Counted from the first letter of the stretch, positions 1 through 8,605 are shown. The stretch is 46,468 nucleotides of DNA from Rummeliibacillus sp. POC4 (GCF_003576525.1 NZ_QWUA01000032.1:1-46468); one strand, 5' to 3'. The notes: generated by a model not told the origin, from the sequence alone. Program-made: numbers and translations.

Positions 1-146
1 CCCTATTAAAGGAGTCATTTTAATTACCCTTAAAAATCATGATTATATTTCTCTCAGAATAAATAATATTTAGTTCCTCTTTTAATAAGGAGTTTGTTAC
101 AATTGAATAGACATAATATTCTAATAAATAAAAAGGGATAATGATA

Positions 147-626
147 ATGAAAATTACATCGCTCCAATTATACCCGAAGCAAAAAGTAGTCCATTTCTTT
201 ATGCAACATTGGGGGACTACTGAAATGGTTATTTCATCGGGAATATATGATTGTAGCCAATTAGATGGATTTGTTTCGATTAATGATCAACAAGAAATCA
301 TTGGACTCATCACATATATTCTTCGAGATGAAGAATGCGAAATTATTTCATTAGATAGCATCGAAGAAAGTCGTGGAATTGGTACAAAACTTGTCCAAGA
401 AGTAGAAAAAGTGGCTCTAAAAAAGGGTTGCAAACAAGTTATATTAATAACAACAAACGATAACTTAAATGCACTAAAGTTTTACCAAAAAAGAGGATAT
501 CACTTAACTCAAGTCTTGCCAAACGCAGTAGAAAAAGCAAGAACATACAAACCGGAGATACCGTTGATAGGATATGATGGTATTCCAATTAGAGATGAAA
601 TAAAGCTTCAAAAAACACTTGTTTGA
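147..626 (+). CDS. GNAT family N-acetyltransferase
   Basis: Probable acetyl-CoA dependent N-acetyltransferase of 159 residues; substrate unknown. The acetyl-CoA binding stretch is visible as ESRGIGTKLVQEVE, followed by the usual NLNALKFYQKRGY motif near residues 108-120. The C-terminal tail (KPEIPLIGYDGIPIRDEI) is typical of a common Bacillus GNAT subgroup. Two in-frame ATGs lie at 141 and 147. The AAAAGGG ribosome site at 131-137 is only 3 nt from the first and 9 nt from the second, so 147 is chosen. It stands alone, followed by a degraded region and the thiamine operon leader. The family is clear; the substrate cannot be read. Confidence 0.85.
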   Translation: MKITSLQLYPKQKVVHFFMQHWGTTEMVISSGIYDCSQLDGFVSINDQQEIIGLITYILRDEECEIISLDSIEESRGIGTKLVQEVEKVALKKGCKQVILITTNDNLNALKFYQKRGYHLTQVLPNAVEKARTYKPEIPLIGYDGIPIRDEIKLQKTLV

Positions 627-654
627 ATACAGTTGATGGGAGGTTGCTAGCAAT

Positions 655-810
655 TCGACTAAACCTCCGCCAAATTTTGAAATAAAATTGTGCTTTTGAT
701 CATATAAAACTGCATTCCATTCAATCATTTGACCATCTCCTTTTAATGAGCTTAACAGAGAATTTGAAAGTAGAGATATGATTGATAAAGGAAGTATTGA
801 TTCCAAAATG
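655..810 (-). pseudogene. Possible remnant of a PAS-domain signalling protein
   Basis: Read on the minus strand this stretch encodes KGDGQMIEWNAVLYDQK followed by FISKFGGG, which resembles the beta-sheet end of a PAS domain. Just upstream, a neighbouring reading frame gives FINHISTFKFSVKLIK, a plausible earlier part of the same fold, so one frameshift would join them. No start, ribosome site or output domain is present, and the frame loses similarity beyond about 655. I infer a decayed fragment of a PAS-containing kinase or diguanylate cyclase. It could be a chance open frame; the call rests on pattern recognition only. Confidence 0.3.
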
Positions 811-837
811 GAATAGTAAGAGTAGGTAAATTTATCC

Positions 838-866
838 TTGAGTAGCTAATTCATAAATGCTACGAT
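838..866 (+). promoter_or_regulatory. Probable sigma-A promoter of the thiamine operon
   Basis: TTGAGT at 838-843 and TACGAT at 861-866 are separated by 17 bp. Transcription would start near 873, just ahead of the first TPP aptamer. Position and spacing fit; both hexamers are imperfect. Confidence 0.5.
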
Positions 867-884
867 AAAAGTAACTTAAATATT

Positions 885-966
885 TGCAGGGGGACACTTT
901 TGTGTTGAGAAGGTAAAACCTGACCCTTGGAACCTGGCAGTTAACACTGACGTAGGGAGCAAAGTA
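885..966 (+). ncRNA. TPP riboswitch (THI element), first copy
   Basis: This is a thiamine pyrophosphate aptamer: it holds the conserved core TGAGA, CTGACCCTTGGAACCTG and CGTAGGGAGCAA in the family's order. It is followed at 990-1017 by its own intrinsic terminator, so it should act by premature termination when TPP is plentiful. A nearly identical second copy follows about 155 bp downstream. Genes controlled: tenA, thiM, thiD, thiE. Confidence 0.93.
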
Positions 967-989
967 CATTCAAAGAAATTTTGTACAGT

Positions 990-1017
990 AGCTCTCCATA
1001 ATTTGGAGAGTTTTTTT
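990..1017 (+). terminator. Riboswitch terminator 1
   Basis: CTCTCC at 992-997 pairs with GGAGAG at 1005-1010, followed by seven T. It is the expression platform of the first TPP riboswitch. Confidence 0.85.
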
Positions 1018-1040
1018 GTACCCAAAACAAATATTTATGT

Positions 1041-1121
1041 GCGGGGGGACACTTTTGTGTTGAGAAGGTAAAACCTGACCCTTGGAACCTGACAGTTAAT
1101 ACTGACGTAGGGAGCAACGTA
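1041..1121 (+). ncRNA. TPP riboswitch (THI element), second copy
   Basis: Second TPP aptamer with the same conserved core as the first; across about 77 nt I count three substitutions between the copies. It has a separate terminator at 1129-1160 whose sequence is unrelated to the first one. Tandem TPP riboswitches upstream of tenA are known in Bacillus anthracis, where two switches in series steepen the response. The same logic is inferred here. Confidence 0.93.
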
Positions 1122-1128
1122 ACACTTT

Positions 1129-1160
1129 AAGTCTCTATGTCCATTCATGGAGACTTTTTT
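1129..1160 (+). terminator. Riboswitch terminator 2
   Basis: AAGTCTC at 1129-1135 pairs with GAGACTT at 1150-1156, followed by a T run to 1160. It is the expression platform of the second TPP riboswitch, just upstream of the tenA ribosome site AAGGAGG (1180-1186). Confidence 0.85.
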
Positions 1161-1193
1161 GCGTCTACGTCCAACTACTAAGGAGGACTTAGA

Positions 1194-1877
1194 ATGACAT
1201 TTTGTGAAGAAGTGAGAAAAGAAACAAATTTGTATTGGGAAGGAAGTTTTGAGCATCCGTTTGTAAAAGGATTGGTTAATGGGACGCTGCCAATTGGAAA
1301 ATTCAAATTTTATATGATGCAGGATGCTTATTATTTAAAAAATTACACAAAAGTACTGGCTATTGCCGCATCAAAAGCAACGGCGAATGAAGATATTAAC
1401 TATTTCCTAGAAACAGCCAGTTTTATCAATGCAGCTGAGCTTGAATTACATCGAACAGTTTTTCAAGAGCTCGGGTGTACAGAAAAAGAATTAGAAGAAT
1501 TTGAACCTGCTCCAGCTGCATATAATTATGTAAGTCATATGTATAATGCAGCCCATAATGGTGATGTTGCAGAAGCATTCGCAGCAATGTTGCCGTGTCC
1601 TTGGCTGTATCAAGAAATCGGAGAAAAGTATAAAAATGCGAAACCCGGTGTCAAATTGTATGAAGAATGGATTGCTATGTACAGTTCCCCAGATTATAAA
1701 GAAAAAATTGAATTGCAAAAGTCGATGATGAATCGCTTTGCAGAAGAGCAACCTGAAAAAGTAGCACGATTAAAATCGCATTTTAAAAAAAGCTGTTATT
1801 ATGAATGGAAGTTCTGGGAGATGCCTTGGACATTTGAAGATTGGAAAGGTGAAGTGACTAGCTATGAGTTTATCTAA
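1194..1877 (+). CDS. tenA: Aminopyrimidine aminohydrolase / thiaminase II (TenA)
   Basis: TenA hydrolyses aminopyrimidine breakdown products of thiamine so that the hydroxymethylpyrimidine moiety can be reused; it is cytosolic. The 227 residues match the family length. The catalytic cysteine is in MLPCPWLYQEIG (Cys135, the same number as in B. subtilis TenA), with Asp44 in MMQDAYYL and a C-terminal Glu in CYYEWKFWEM near residue 204. The start has a perfect AAGGAGG 7 nt upstream. It is first in a four-gene operon under two TPP riboswitches, and its last 14 bp overlap thiM, implying coupled translation. No thiazole or pyrimidine synthesis genes (thiC, thiG, thiS) are in this operon, so its role here is salvage. 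Confidence 0.95.
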   Translation: MTFCEEVRKETNLYWEGSFEHPFVKGLVNGTLPIGKFKFYMMQDAYYLKNYTKVLAIAASKATANEDINYFLETASFINAAELELHRTVFQELGCTEKELEEFEPAPAAYNYVSHMYNAAHNGDVAEAFAAMLPCPWLYQEIGEKYKNAKPGVKLYEEWIAMYSSPDYKEKIELQKSMMNRFAEEQPEKVARLKSHFKKSCYYEWKFWEMPWTFEDWKGEVTSYEFI

Positions 1878-2613
1878 AATTCGAATGACTAATCCTCTTA
1901 TTCACTGCATGACGAATTATGTAGTAGCAAATTTTACTGCTAATGGGTTGCTAGCAATTGGTGCTTCACCGGTTATGGCAGATGAATCGTCAGAGGTAGA
2001 AGAAATGGTATCCAATGCATCTGCGTTATTGCTTAATATTGGAACGATTAACAATCGTACTAGGAAAGCAATGATACTTGCAGGGCGTAAGGCAAATAGT
2101 AGACAGATACCTGTTGTACTTGATCCTGTTGGTGTTGGTGCCACGGCATATCGAAAACAAACCGTTCAAGATTTATTGGTAGCAGTGCAAGTCGATTTAA
2201 TCCGCTGTAATGCTGGGGAATTAGCAACAATTGCAGGTGTAGAGTGGCATGCGAAAGGTGTAGACAGTGGTGAAGGGGAAATTGATATTGAACAAGTGGC
2301 AAAACAAGTAGCGAGTCGATATCACTGTTTAGTTATTATAACAGGACCTTCAGATATATTAACAGATGGTGAAGAAGTGAGAAGTGTTACAGGTGGTCAT
2401 CTATTGATGACACAAGTGACAGGAACAGGATGCTTACTTAGTTCCATTTGTGCGGCTGCTTTAGCAGTAGAGGGAGATAAGATGACAATTCTTCATGATG
2501 TGTTAAAAGATTATAAGGTAGTTGCAGAACGTGCTGCATCTGCGAATTTACTAGGATCTTTTCAAATAGAAGTGATTAATGGATTACACGATATATCTAG
2601 AGGTGATCAATGA
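1864..2613 (+). CDS. thiM: Hydroxyethylthiazole kinase ThiM
   Basis: Phosphorylates 4-methyl-5-(2-hydroxyethyl)thiazole, allowing the thiazole half of thiamine to be salvaged. The N-terminal family signature PLIHCMTNYVVANFTANGLLA and the region GASPVMAD are present; the LDPVG motif lies at about 86-90 and the catalytic loop VTGTGCLLSS has Cys190. At 249 residues it is slightly shorter than B. subtilis ThiM at both ends but keeps the full kinase core. It overlaps the end of tenA by 14 bp, and its TGA overlaps the start of thiD. TPP riboswitches upstream of tenA should control it. Confidence 0.95.
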   Translation: MSLSKIRMTNPLIHCMTNYVVANFTANGLLAIGASPVMADESSEVEEMVSNASALLLNIGTINNRTRKAMILAGRKANSRQIPVVLDPVGVGATAYRKQTVQDLLVAVQVDLIRCNAGELATIAGVEWHAKGVDSGEGEIDIEQVAKQVASRYHCLVIITGPSDILTDGEEVRSVTGGHLLMTQVTGTGCLLSSICAAALAVEGDKMTILHDVLKDYKVVAERAASANLLGSFQIEVINGLHDISRGDQ

Positions 2614-3437
2614 TGGATATTGTAATGACCATAGCAGGTTCTGATAGTAGTGGTGGTGCTGGTATTCAAGCTGACTTAAAAACCTTTCAAGAACTAGGTG
2701 TTTTCGGCACATCTGCTATTACTGCTTTAACTGCTCAAAATACATTGGGGGTAGAAGGTATTTTCCCTACATCATCTGTTTTTGTTAAACAACAAATTGA
2801 TAGTGTGATGAAGGATCTACCAGTAAAGACAGTTAAAACAGGTATGTTGTTTTCTGCTGAAATTATAGAAGTTGTTGCTGAAAGTTTAAAAGATAAAGAT
2901 ATTCGTCTCGTGGTTGACCCAGTAATGATTGCCAAAGGAGGAGCATCTCTTCTTCAATTAGATGCCGTTGAAGCATTGAAAAACAAATTACTTCCACTTG
3001 CTACTGTTTTAACGCCCAATATTCCTGAAGCAGAAGTAATCAGTGGAATTACAATTGGAACACCCACAGATATTAAAAAGGCAGCCGATATTATATTGGA
3101 TATGGGCGTTTCATGTGTTGTGATGAAGGGTGGACATTTAGAGGGAGAAGCTGCAATCGATAGAGTGTACTTTCGTGATGGTACAACATTTTCTATGCAA
3201 ACAAAGCGAATTGAAACTAGACAAACACATGGAACAGGGTGCACTTTTTCATCTGCAATAGCGGCATTCTTAGGACAAGGGTTAAATTTACGTGAAGTTA
3301 TTATCGAGGCAAAGAAATTTGTACAATTAGCAATTCAGAACCCTTTAAATATTGGTCATGGTCATGGTCCTACCAATCATTTTTCTTATAAAATTGCACA
3401 AGGGGTTTGTGAGGTGAAAATCGTTGAATCGAACTGA
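2610..3437 (+). CDS. thiD: Hydroxymethylpyrimidine/phosphomethylpyrimidine kinase ThiD
   Basis: ThiD phosphorylates hydroxymethylpyrimidine and then its monophosphate, giving the pyrimidine donor for ThiE. The N-terminus carries IAGSDSSGGAGIQADLKTF, a ribokinase-superfamily signature, and the C-terminal THGTGCTFSSAIAA contains the anion-hole and catalytic region. The length of 275 is normal. ATG occurs twice at 2610 and 2613; the first overlaps the thiM stop as ATGA, typical of translational coupling. A pyridoxal kinase of the same fold (PdxK) cannot be excluded by sequence alone, but the operon strongly favours the thiamine role. Confidence 0.94.
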   Translation: MMDIVMTIAGSDSSGGAGIQADLKTFQELGVFGTSAITALTAQNTLGVEGIFPTSSVFVKQQIDSVMKDLPVKTVKTGMLFSAEIIEVVAESLKDKDIRLVVDPVMIAKGGASLLQLDAVEALKNKLLPLATVLTPNIPEAEVISGITIGTPTDIKKAADIILDMGVSCVVMKGGHLEGEAAIDRVYFRDGTTFSMQTKRIETRQTHGTGCTFSSAIAAFLGQGLNLREVIIEAKKFVQLAIQNPLNIGHGHGPTNHFSYKIAQGVCEVKIVESN

Positions 3438-4053
3438 TTTAGCTACCTATTTTATCATGGGAACAACAAACTGTAACCGTGCTCCACTTAGAGTTCTAGA
3501 GGAATCATTAAAGGCAGGAATAACTTTTTTTCAATTGAGAGAGAAAGGGAAGAATGCATTAAAAGGTATTGAGCTAGAAGATTTTGCAATAGCTTGTCAA
3601 ACTCTTTGTAAAGAATACAATGTACCTTTTATCATCAATGATGACGTGGAACTAGCATTGAAGATTGACGCAGATGGTGTTCATGTAGGACAGGATGATA
3701 CTGCACTAGAAGTAATTCGAACAAAATTCAAGGGTAAGATTGTTGGTGTATCCGTTCATACAGAACAAGAAATGAACAATGCTGTAAATGGTGGTGCGGA
3801 TTATGTAGGGATTGGTCCAATATTTGAAACAAAGTCAAAATCAGATGCCAAAAAACCTTCAGGTGTAAGTTTTCTACATCATGCAAGAACCCTGTATCCA
3901 GAGTTTCCGATTGTTGCAATTGGTGGTATAACTGAACAAAATGCATCACAAGTTATACAAGCTGGAGCCGATGGTGTTGCTGTTATATCGGCAATTTGCA
4001 ATAGTAAAAACATAAATGAAACTATAGAATCATTTAAATCATTCTCTAAATAA
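3424..4053 (+). CDS. thiE: Thiamine-phosphate synthase ThiE
   Basis: Joins the phosphorylated pyrimidine and thiazole to make thiamine monophosphate, the last common step of salvage and synthesis. A TIM barrel of 209 residues is expected; visible motifs are FFQLREKG (diphosphate and pyrimidine site), PFIINDDVELAL, DGVHVGQDD and DYVGIGPIFET, and the phosphate loop PIVAIGGI. The start is TTG, with GAGGTG 6-7 nt upstream inside the end of thiD, giving a 14 bp overlap. It is the last gene of the operon and is followed directly by a strong bidirectional terminator. Confidence 0.94.
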   Translation: MNRTDLATYFIMGTTNCNRAPLRVLEESLKAGITFFQLREKGKNALKGIELEDFAIACQTLCKEYNVPFIINDDVELALKIDADGVHVGQDDTALEVIRTKFKGKIVGVSVHTEQEMNNAVNGGADYVGIGPIFETKSKSDAKKPSGVSFLHHARTLYPEFPIVAIGGITEQNASQVIQAGADGVAVISAICNSKNINETIESFKSFSK

Positions 4054-4064
4054 TTTTAATAAAA

Positions 4065-4106
4065 AAAGGTAACTTATCGTCTGAAATTGGAAGATAAGTT
4101 ACCTTT
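4065..4106. terminator. Bidirectional terminator between thiE and the minus-strand adenylating enzyme gene
   Basis: A 14 bp perfect stem (AAAGGTAACTTATC at 4065-4078 with its complement at 4093-4106) is flanked by A and T runs on both sides and separates two convergent genes. Confidence 0.85.
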
Positions 4107-4141
4107 ATTAGAATAATCAGTGAGTAACACAAAGTTTATGA

Positions 4142-5305
4142 TCAATATTCAATGTAGGAGTATTTACCAAATGCCGGTTTCTCAGTTAATGTTTCAATTG
4201 GTATAATATCTTGTAATTCGATAGAAACATTAACTCCAAGTAAAGTAGATAGTTCTTTTTGTATTGATTTACTATCGATTTCTATTAAATATTGTGAAAT
4301 AAAAACAATTGAACCATTTTCAATCCTCATTTTCCACATAAATGGAACTTGACTAAGAGAGTATACTGCTTCTTGAATGTCGTACAATTTTATCTCTTTT
4401 GTATTAATTGTTATTGCGTCATCCTTACGACCATAATGAACAAGAATATCGTTTTTATCGCCACAACTACAGTTGTTTGCTTTACGAATTTCTACTAGAT
4501 CATTATTATAATATCGAAGAAGAGGCATACCTTCTCTACCAGAAGATAGTACGCAATTACCAATTGTGTTTGGTTGTACTAGATCTCCATTATCATCTAC
4601 AACTTCAACTTTTACTTGAGGATGGTTAATGTGATAATGTCCATTTTGGCAAGTTACAAATAATCCCCCTGTTTCTGTACTACCGAACAATAAATAGACT
4701 GGAATACCCCATAATTTTTCAATGTATTTTTTTCTGGCAGGAGAAACTACTTCTCCACCTAAAACAAGTGCTCTTAAACCTTGAATAGGATATTGTTGCC
4801 CCATTTGTTTTCCGGTTTGATAAAGTTTTACTGCTTCAGTTGGGCCCAATGCTAAAATAGAGGGCGAAGTTCTATTTATTATTTCGATTACTCTTTTAAG
4901 GGGAGTTGCTTTACTCCATTGGTCGACCCCAATATGTCCTGCTTTGACTTTATTTGCTGCCCAGTACAAGATAAAAGCTGGTAATGCTACTGCGAACGGA
5001 AATCGGTTTAAAATAAGATCATTTTCGGTTAACTTGAGATCCGAACGTATTAATACATCTGCCTCTTGTTTTACATCATTATGACTGAACCAACTTGGTG
5101 TTGGTGTTCCAGTAGTTCCACTCGTTTCGTGATATGTAGAGATGTCTCGTTGGTTAACACCAAGGACGTCTTGTGGACTTACATTTCTTAAATCATTCTT
5201 AGTGGTAAAGGGAATGCTATTCCAGTTTTCTAAATCTATACTATCTAATTTTTTTTGATAAAATTTAGACTTTAATGCTTTCTCTATAAAGAACTTATTA
5301 TTCAT
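4142..5305 (-). CDS. Adenylate-forming enzyme related to phenylacetate-CoA ligase / coenzyme F390 synthetase
   Basis: A member of the ANL superfamily that would activate a carboxylate as an acyl-adenylate; substrate and acceptor unknown. The ATP phosphate loop TSGTTGTPTP is at residues 61-70, FGSTETGG follows near 207, and GRKDD near 300. The CSCG motif ahead of it matches the CxCG typical of PaaK-like proteins. At 387 residues it is about 40-50 shorter than usual PaaK, mainly at the N-terminus. GGGGG lies 7-8 nt before the ATG. It is transcribed alone, with no thioesterase, carrier protein or catabolic gene beside it, so context gives no clue. Such orphan members often serve surface polymer or secondary metabolism, but that is only a possibility here. 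Confidence 0.8.
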   Translation of the reverse strand: MNNKFFIEKALKSKFYQKKLDSIDLENWNSIPFTTKNDLRNVSPQDVLGVNQRDISTYHETSGTTGTPTPSWFSHNDVKQEADVLIRSDLKLTENDLILNRFPFAVALPAFILYWAANKVKAGHIGVDQWSKATPLKRVIEIINRTSPSILALGPTEAVKLYQTGKQMGQQYPIQGLRALVLGGEVVSPARKKYIEKLWGIPVYLLFGSTETGGLFVTCQNGHYHINHPQVKVEVVDDNGDLVQPNTIGNCVLSSGREGMPLLRYYNNDLVEIRKANNCSCGDKNDILVHYGRKDDAITINTKEIKLYDIQEAVYSLSQVPFMWKMRIENGSIVFISQYLIEIDSKSIQKELSTLLGVNVSIELQDIIPIETLTEKPAFGKYSYIEY

Positions 5306-5351
5306 AGTGAAATCCCCCTAAATAACAATTTAATTTGAAAAGCGAAACAAA

Positions 5352-6422
5352 CTAATCGATATTATCCTTTTTAGTTAAATATTCTTGAATAGTCGAATGG
5401 AGTTCTTCTATCATATTTCCACCGCTCAGCTGAACCTTTTTTGTGAAATCTACAGTTTTAGTAATTTCTTCAGACCCTGCAGCTAGTTGTTGGATTGCTG
5501 CTGAAACATCGGTGATTTGATTTGATACTTCCACAATTTCACTTTGAATAGTGCTAAAGGTATGCTTAATATCATTTGCACCTTGCACGCCATATTTTAC
5601 TTTTTCTCTACCTTCTTCGATCAAGTCCACAGATTTTCCAACATTCATCTGAATAGATGAAACGATATCTATTATCTGATTGGAAGAATATTTCACTTCT
5701 TCTGACAATTTGCGAACTTCATCTGCTACAATGGCAAATCCATGTCCGTGCTCACCTGCTCGAGCTGCTTCAATGGCTGCATTTAATGCTAATAGATTAG
5801 TTTGACTAGAGATATCTGTTATCGTATTAACAATTTTTCCAATATCATTAGAGAATTTTGATAAATCCGTAAGAACATTTGATACGTTTTCAACAGATTC
5901 ATTAATGGCATTCATTTGGTTTAGAACGATATCAAGTGATTCAAATCCTTTTGTGGTAGCCTCATTTGTTGATTGCGAAGTGCTTGCAACTGCTTCTGTA
6001 CTTGTTGCAATTTGTTCTATACCATCTGAAATACTAATCATTAATTCGGTGCTTTTTTCTACATTTTGTGATTGAATGTTTGCACCATCCATAATCTTTT
6101 CTGTTAATGTACTTAGTTTTTTGAATTTATCTCTAACTTCATCTGTGGCTACCTTTTCCTTTGAAGAAGAATCTGTAGTTATTGTTTCAATTGCTGCCGA
6201 TAACTCTGATGGTGTATCAATGGATTCAATAATAGTTTCTTTTTCTGTTGTTACAATATCTCTTATTCTAAAGAAAAGAAGCAAGGAGATTGCAATCGAA
6301 GAAACCATTGAAAGTAAGATCAACAAATGAAATCCATAAGTTAGAGCATTAGCAAGTAATAACCCATTAGGGACAATGATAAGTAACAAACAAATTACAT
6401 AAATATTCTTTTTCCAATTCAA
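5352..6422 (-). CDS. Methyl-accepting chemotaxis protein without a ligand-binding domain
   Basis: A receptor-like signalling protein expected to couple to CheA/CheW at the inner face of the membrane. Two closely spaced hydrophobic segments (about 6-26 and 30-51) are joined by a very short loop, so no extracellular sensor is present. A long coiled-coil signalling domain follows, with the hairpin tip [19 protein letters not shown] and [14 protein letters not shown] near 210-245. No HAMP domain is evident between membrane and coiled coil. At 356 residues it is much shorter than a full transducer. The start is TTG with AAAGGAG nine nt upstream. A sigma-D-like promoter lies at 6469-6496. It may sense through its membrane segments or partner proteins; this is inference. 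Confidence 0.88.
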   Translation of the reverse strand: MNWKKNIYVICLLLIIVPNGLLLANALTYGFHLLILLSMVSSIAISLLLFFRIRDIVTTEKETIIESIDTPSELSAAIETITTDSSSKEKVATDEVRDKFKKLSTLTEKIMDGANIQSQNVEKSTELMISISDGIEQIATSTEAVASTSQSTNEATTKGFESLDIVLNQMNAINESVENVSNVLTDLSKFSNDIGKIVNTITDISSQTNLLALNAAIEAARAGEHGHGFAIVADEVRKLSEEVKYSSNQIIDIVSSIQMNVGKSVDLIEEGREKVKYGVQGANDIKHTFSTIQSEIVEVSNQITDVSAAIQQLAAGSEEITKTVDFTKKVQLSGGNMIEELHSTIQEYLTKKDNID

Positions 6423-6799
6423 GTATAATAGCTCCTTTCTTAAAATCTTTATTTAAACCATATCTTGTTCATCGGTCAAAACTCCTATTATTTTTATGGG
6501 TAAAAATAATTATTGTATAGGAAAATGTGATTATAATTAAGATAAATTAATACCTTTATACTACTTTGAAGAGGAGATTAAAATAAATTAGTTTTTTCAA
6601 AGAATTTTGTGTCATATGGAATATAAATTCCTTTTTAGGATATTTAATTTTAGAAATGTAATTTTGATAGAGTATTTAAATAATCCTTTATTTATCATAT
6701 ATAACTGTTATATAATAGTTTCATTCTAAGTATTCTATATTTTCAAATAATTAGAATGCTATATAAATTAATGTTTTTAGTTTAAGGGGGATGAGGGAA
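6423..6799. other. Intergenic region between the divergent chemotaxis gene and cstA
   Basis: About 375 bp, very AT-rich. It holds the sigma-D-like site above, a perfect 10 bp inverted repeat at 6487-6510 (ATTATTTTTA, loop TGGG, TAAAAATAAT), and a TATAAT at 6711-6716 without a convincing -35. The inverted repeat overlaps the -35 of the minus-strand promoter. No gene or riboswitch is recognisable, and I see no good CcpA (cre) site ahead of cstA. Confidence 0.5.
6469..6496 (-). promoter_or_regulatory. Possible sigma-D promoter of the chemotaxis protein gene
   Basis: On the minus strand TAAA (6493-6496) precedes ACCGATGA (6469-6476) by 16 bp. The sigma-D consensus is TAAA, 14-16 bp, GCCGATAT, so five central bases and the -35 match. 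Chemotaxis receptor genes in Bacillus are classic sigma-D targets. Confidence 0.45.
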
Positions 6800-8605
6800 A
6801 TGAATGCGGTTTCAGTTGTTATTGGTTCAATTTGTATTTTAGTAATTGCTTATCGTCTTTATGGATACTTTTTTACGAATAAGGTTTTAAAAATCAACGA
6901 ATCAGAACCAACACCTGCGCATGAATTGGAAGATGGTAAAGACTATGTTCCAACAAACAAATGGGTAACATTTGGACATCATTTTGCTGCAATTGCTGCC
7001 GCAGGTCCGCTAGTAGGCCCTATTTTAGCTGCACAGTTTGGTTATCTGCCAGGATTGCTTTGGTTATTAATAGGGGCAGTAATAGGTGGAGCTGTCCATG
7101 ATGCAGTAGTATTGTTTGCTTCGATGAAGAAAAAGGGGAAATCTTTATCGGAAGTGGCTAAAGAGGAACTTGGTCCTGTAGCAGGTTTTTGTACAGGTTT
7201 AGCCATGCTATTTATTATCACAATTACAATGGCAGGTTTATCAATGGTTGTATTAAATGCACTTGTCCATAATCCTTGGGGAACATTTGCTGTAGGGATT
7301 ACGATTCCAATTGCTATGCTTGTTGGTATTGCCTATAAGAAGACAGGAAACTTAGTGGCTACTTCAACAATAGGCTTTATTTTATTAATGATTGGTGTAT
7401 TTATGGGACCTTATATTAAGGATACAGCCCTAGGCGAATTCTTAAACTTTGATATGAAAACGCTCGCAATTATTTTACCTGTTTATGCGTTTTTTGCTGC
7501 AGCACTTCCAGTATGGTTGCTATTAGCGCCTCGTGATTATTTAAGTAGTTTCATGAAAATTGGTGTGTTTATTGCATTAATCATCGGTGTATTCTTTGTA
7601 AATCCGATGATTCAATTCCCAGCTGTTACGGACTTTATCCATGGTGGAGGACCTGTTATCGCAGGCCCAGTGTGGCCATTTGTTTCCATCACCATTGCGT
7701 GTGGAGCGATTTCTGGTTTCCATGCATTTGTTGGATCGGGTACAACACCTAAAATGATCAATAAATGGGGAGATATTAGAGCCGTCGGTTTTGGCGCTAT
7801 GCTTGTAGAATGTTTGGTAGGGATTATGGCTTTAATCGCGGCAACTGCTCTAATGCCTGGTGATTATTTTGCGATTAACTCAACACCAGAAGTATTCAAA
7901 ACATTAGGTATGCAAACAGTGCATTTACCTGAACTGTCACAAGAAATTGGTATGGATTTAGAAGGTAGAACAGGTGGTGCAGTTACTCTAGCTGTCGGGA
8001 TGAGCTATATTTTTGCTAAGATTCCTTGGTTCTATGATTTAGCAGCTTATTTCTATCAATTTGTCATAATGTTCGAAGCAGTATTTATCTTAACTGCAAT
8101 TGATGCAGGTACTCGTGTAGCTCGCTATTTGATCCAAGATTTCTTTGGCGATGTGTATAAGCCTTTAAAACGTGTAGATTGGTTACCAGGCTCAATTTTT
8201 GCTAGTGCTCTAGCTTGTTTCATATGGGGGTATTTATTGTATTCAGGCGATATTAGTTCGATTTGGGTCCTATTCGGTGTATCAAACCAACTAATGGCAT
8301 CTATTGGTCTTGTAATCGGAACAACCGTTGTCTTAAAAATTGCCGATAAACGTTGGTATGCACTAACTTGTTTAGTTCCTTTAGCTTACCTATATGTAAC
8401 AGTAAACTATGCAGGATTCTGGATGATCAAAAATGTCTACTGGAATAGTGCAGCTGCTGGGTATAAACCGTTAAATGGTATTTTATCGGTTATTATGTTA
8501 GCTCTTGGCCTGATCGTCGTAATTCTTGCTATTAAAAAATGGGCAGAATTATGGAAGAGTCCTAGATTTAAAAAGATTAATAAGCCTCGAACAAAAGCGG
8601 CTTAA
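6800..8605 (+). CDS. cstA: Carbon starvation protein CstA, peptide/pyruvate-type transporter
   Basis: A polytopic membrane protein of 601 residues of the CstA family, whose members take up peptides or pyruvate during carbon limitation. The family-specific region HHFAAIAAAGPLVGPILAA lies in the first 80 residues, and many hydrophobic segments follow to the C-terminus. FHAFVGSGTTPKMI and the DAGTRVARYLIQDF region are strongly characteristic. An ATG at 6791 abuts AAGGGGG, so the ATG at 6800, nine nt downstream, is preferred. It is monocistronic with its own terminator. Transported substrate cannot be set from sequence. Confidence 0.92.
   Translation: MNAVSVVIGSICILVIAYRLYGYFFTNKVLKINESEPTPAHELEDGKDYVPTNKWVTFGHHFAAIAAAGPLVGPILAAQFGYLPGLLWLLIGAVIGGAVHDAVVLFASMKKKGKSLSEVAKEELGPVAGFCTGLAMLFIITITMAGLSMVVLNALVHNPWGTFAVGITIPIAMLVGIAYKKTGNLVATSTIGFILLMIGVFMGPYIKDTALGEFLNFDMKTLAIILPVYAFFAAALPVWLLLAPRDYLSSFMKIGVFIALIIGVFFVNPMIQFPAVTDFIHGGGPVIAGPVWPFVSITIACGAISGFHAFVGSGTTPKMINKWGDIRAVGFGAMLVECLVGIMALIAATALMPGDYFAINSTPEVFKTLGMQTVHLPELSQEIGMDLEGRTGGAVTLAVGMSYIFAKIPWFYDLAAYFYQFVIMFEAVFILTAIDAGTRVARYLIQDFFGDVYKPLKRVDWLPGSIFASALACFIWGYLLYSGDISSIWVLFGVSNQLMASIGLVIGTTVVLKIADKRWYALTCLVPLAYLYVTVNYAGFWMIKNVYWNSAAAGYKPLNGILSVIMLALGLIVVILAIKKWAELWKSPRFKKINKPRTKAA

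Noticed and set aside
640-669. GGAGGTT/AACCTCC hairpin after the first acetyltransferase gene.
   Set aside because: There is a possible stem but no T run on either strand, so I did not call a terminator.
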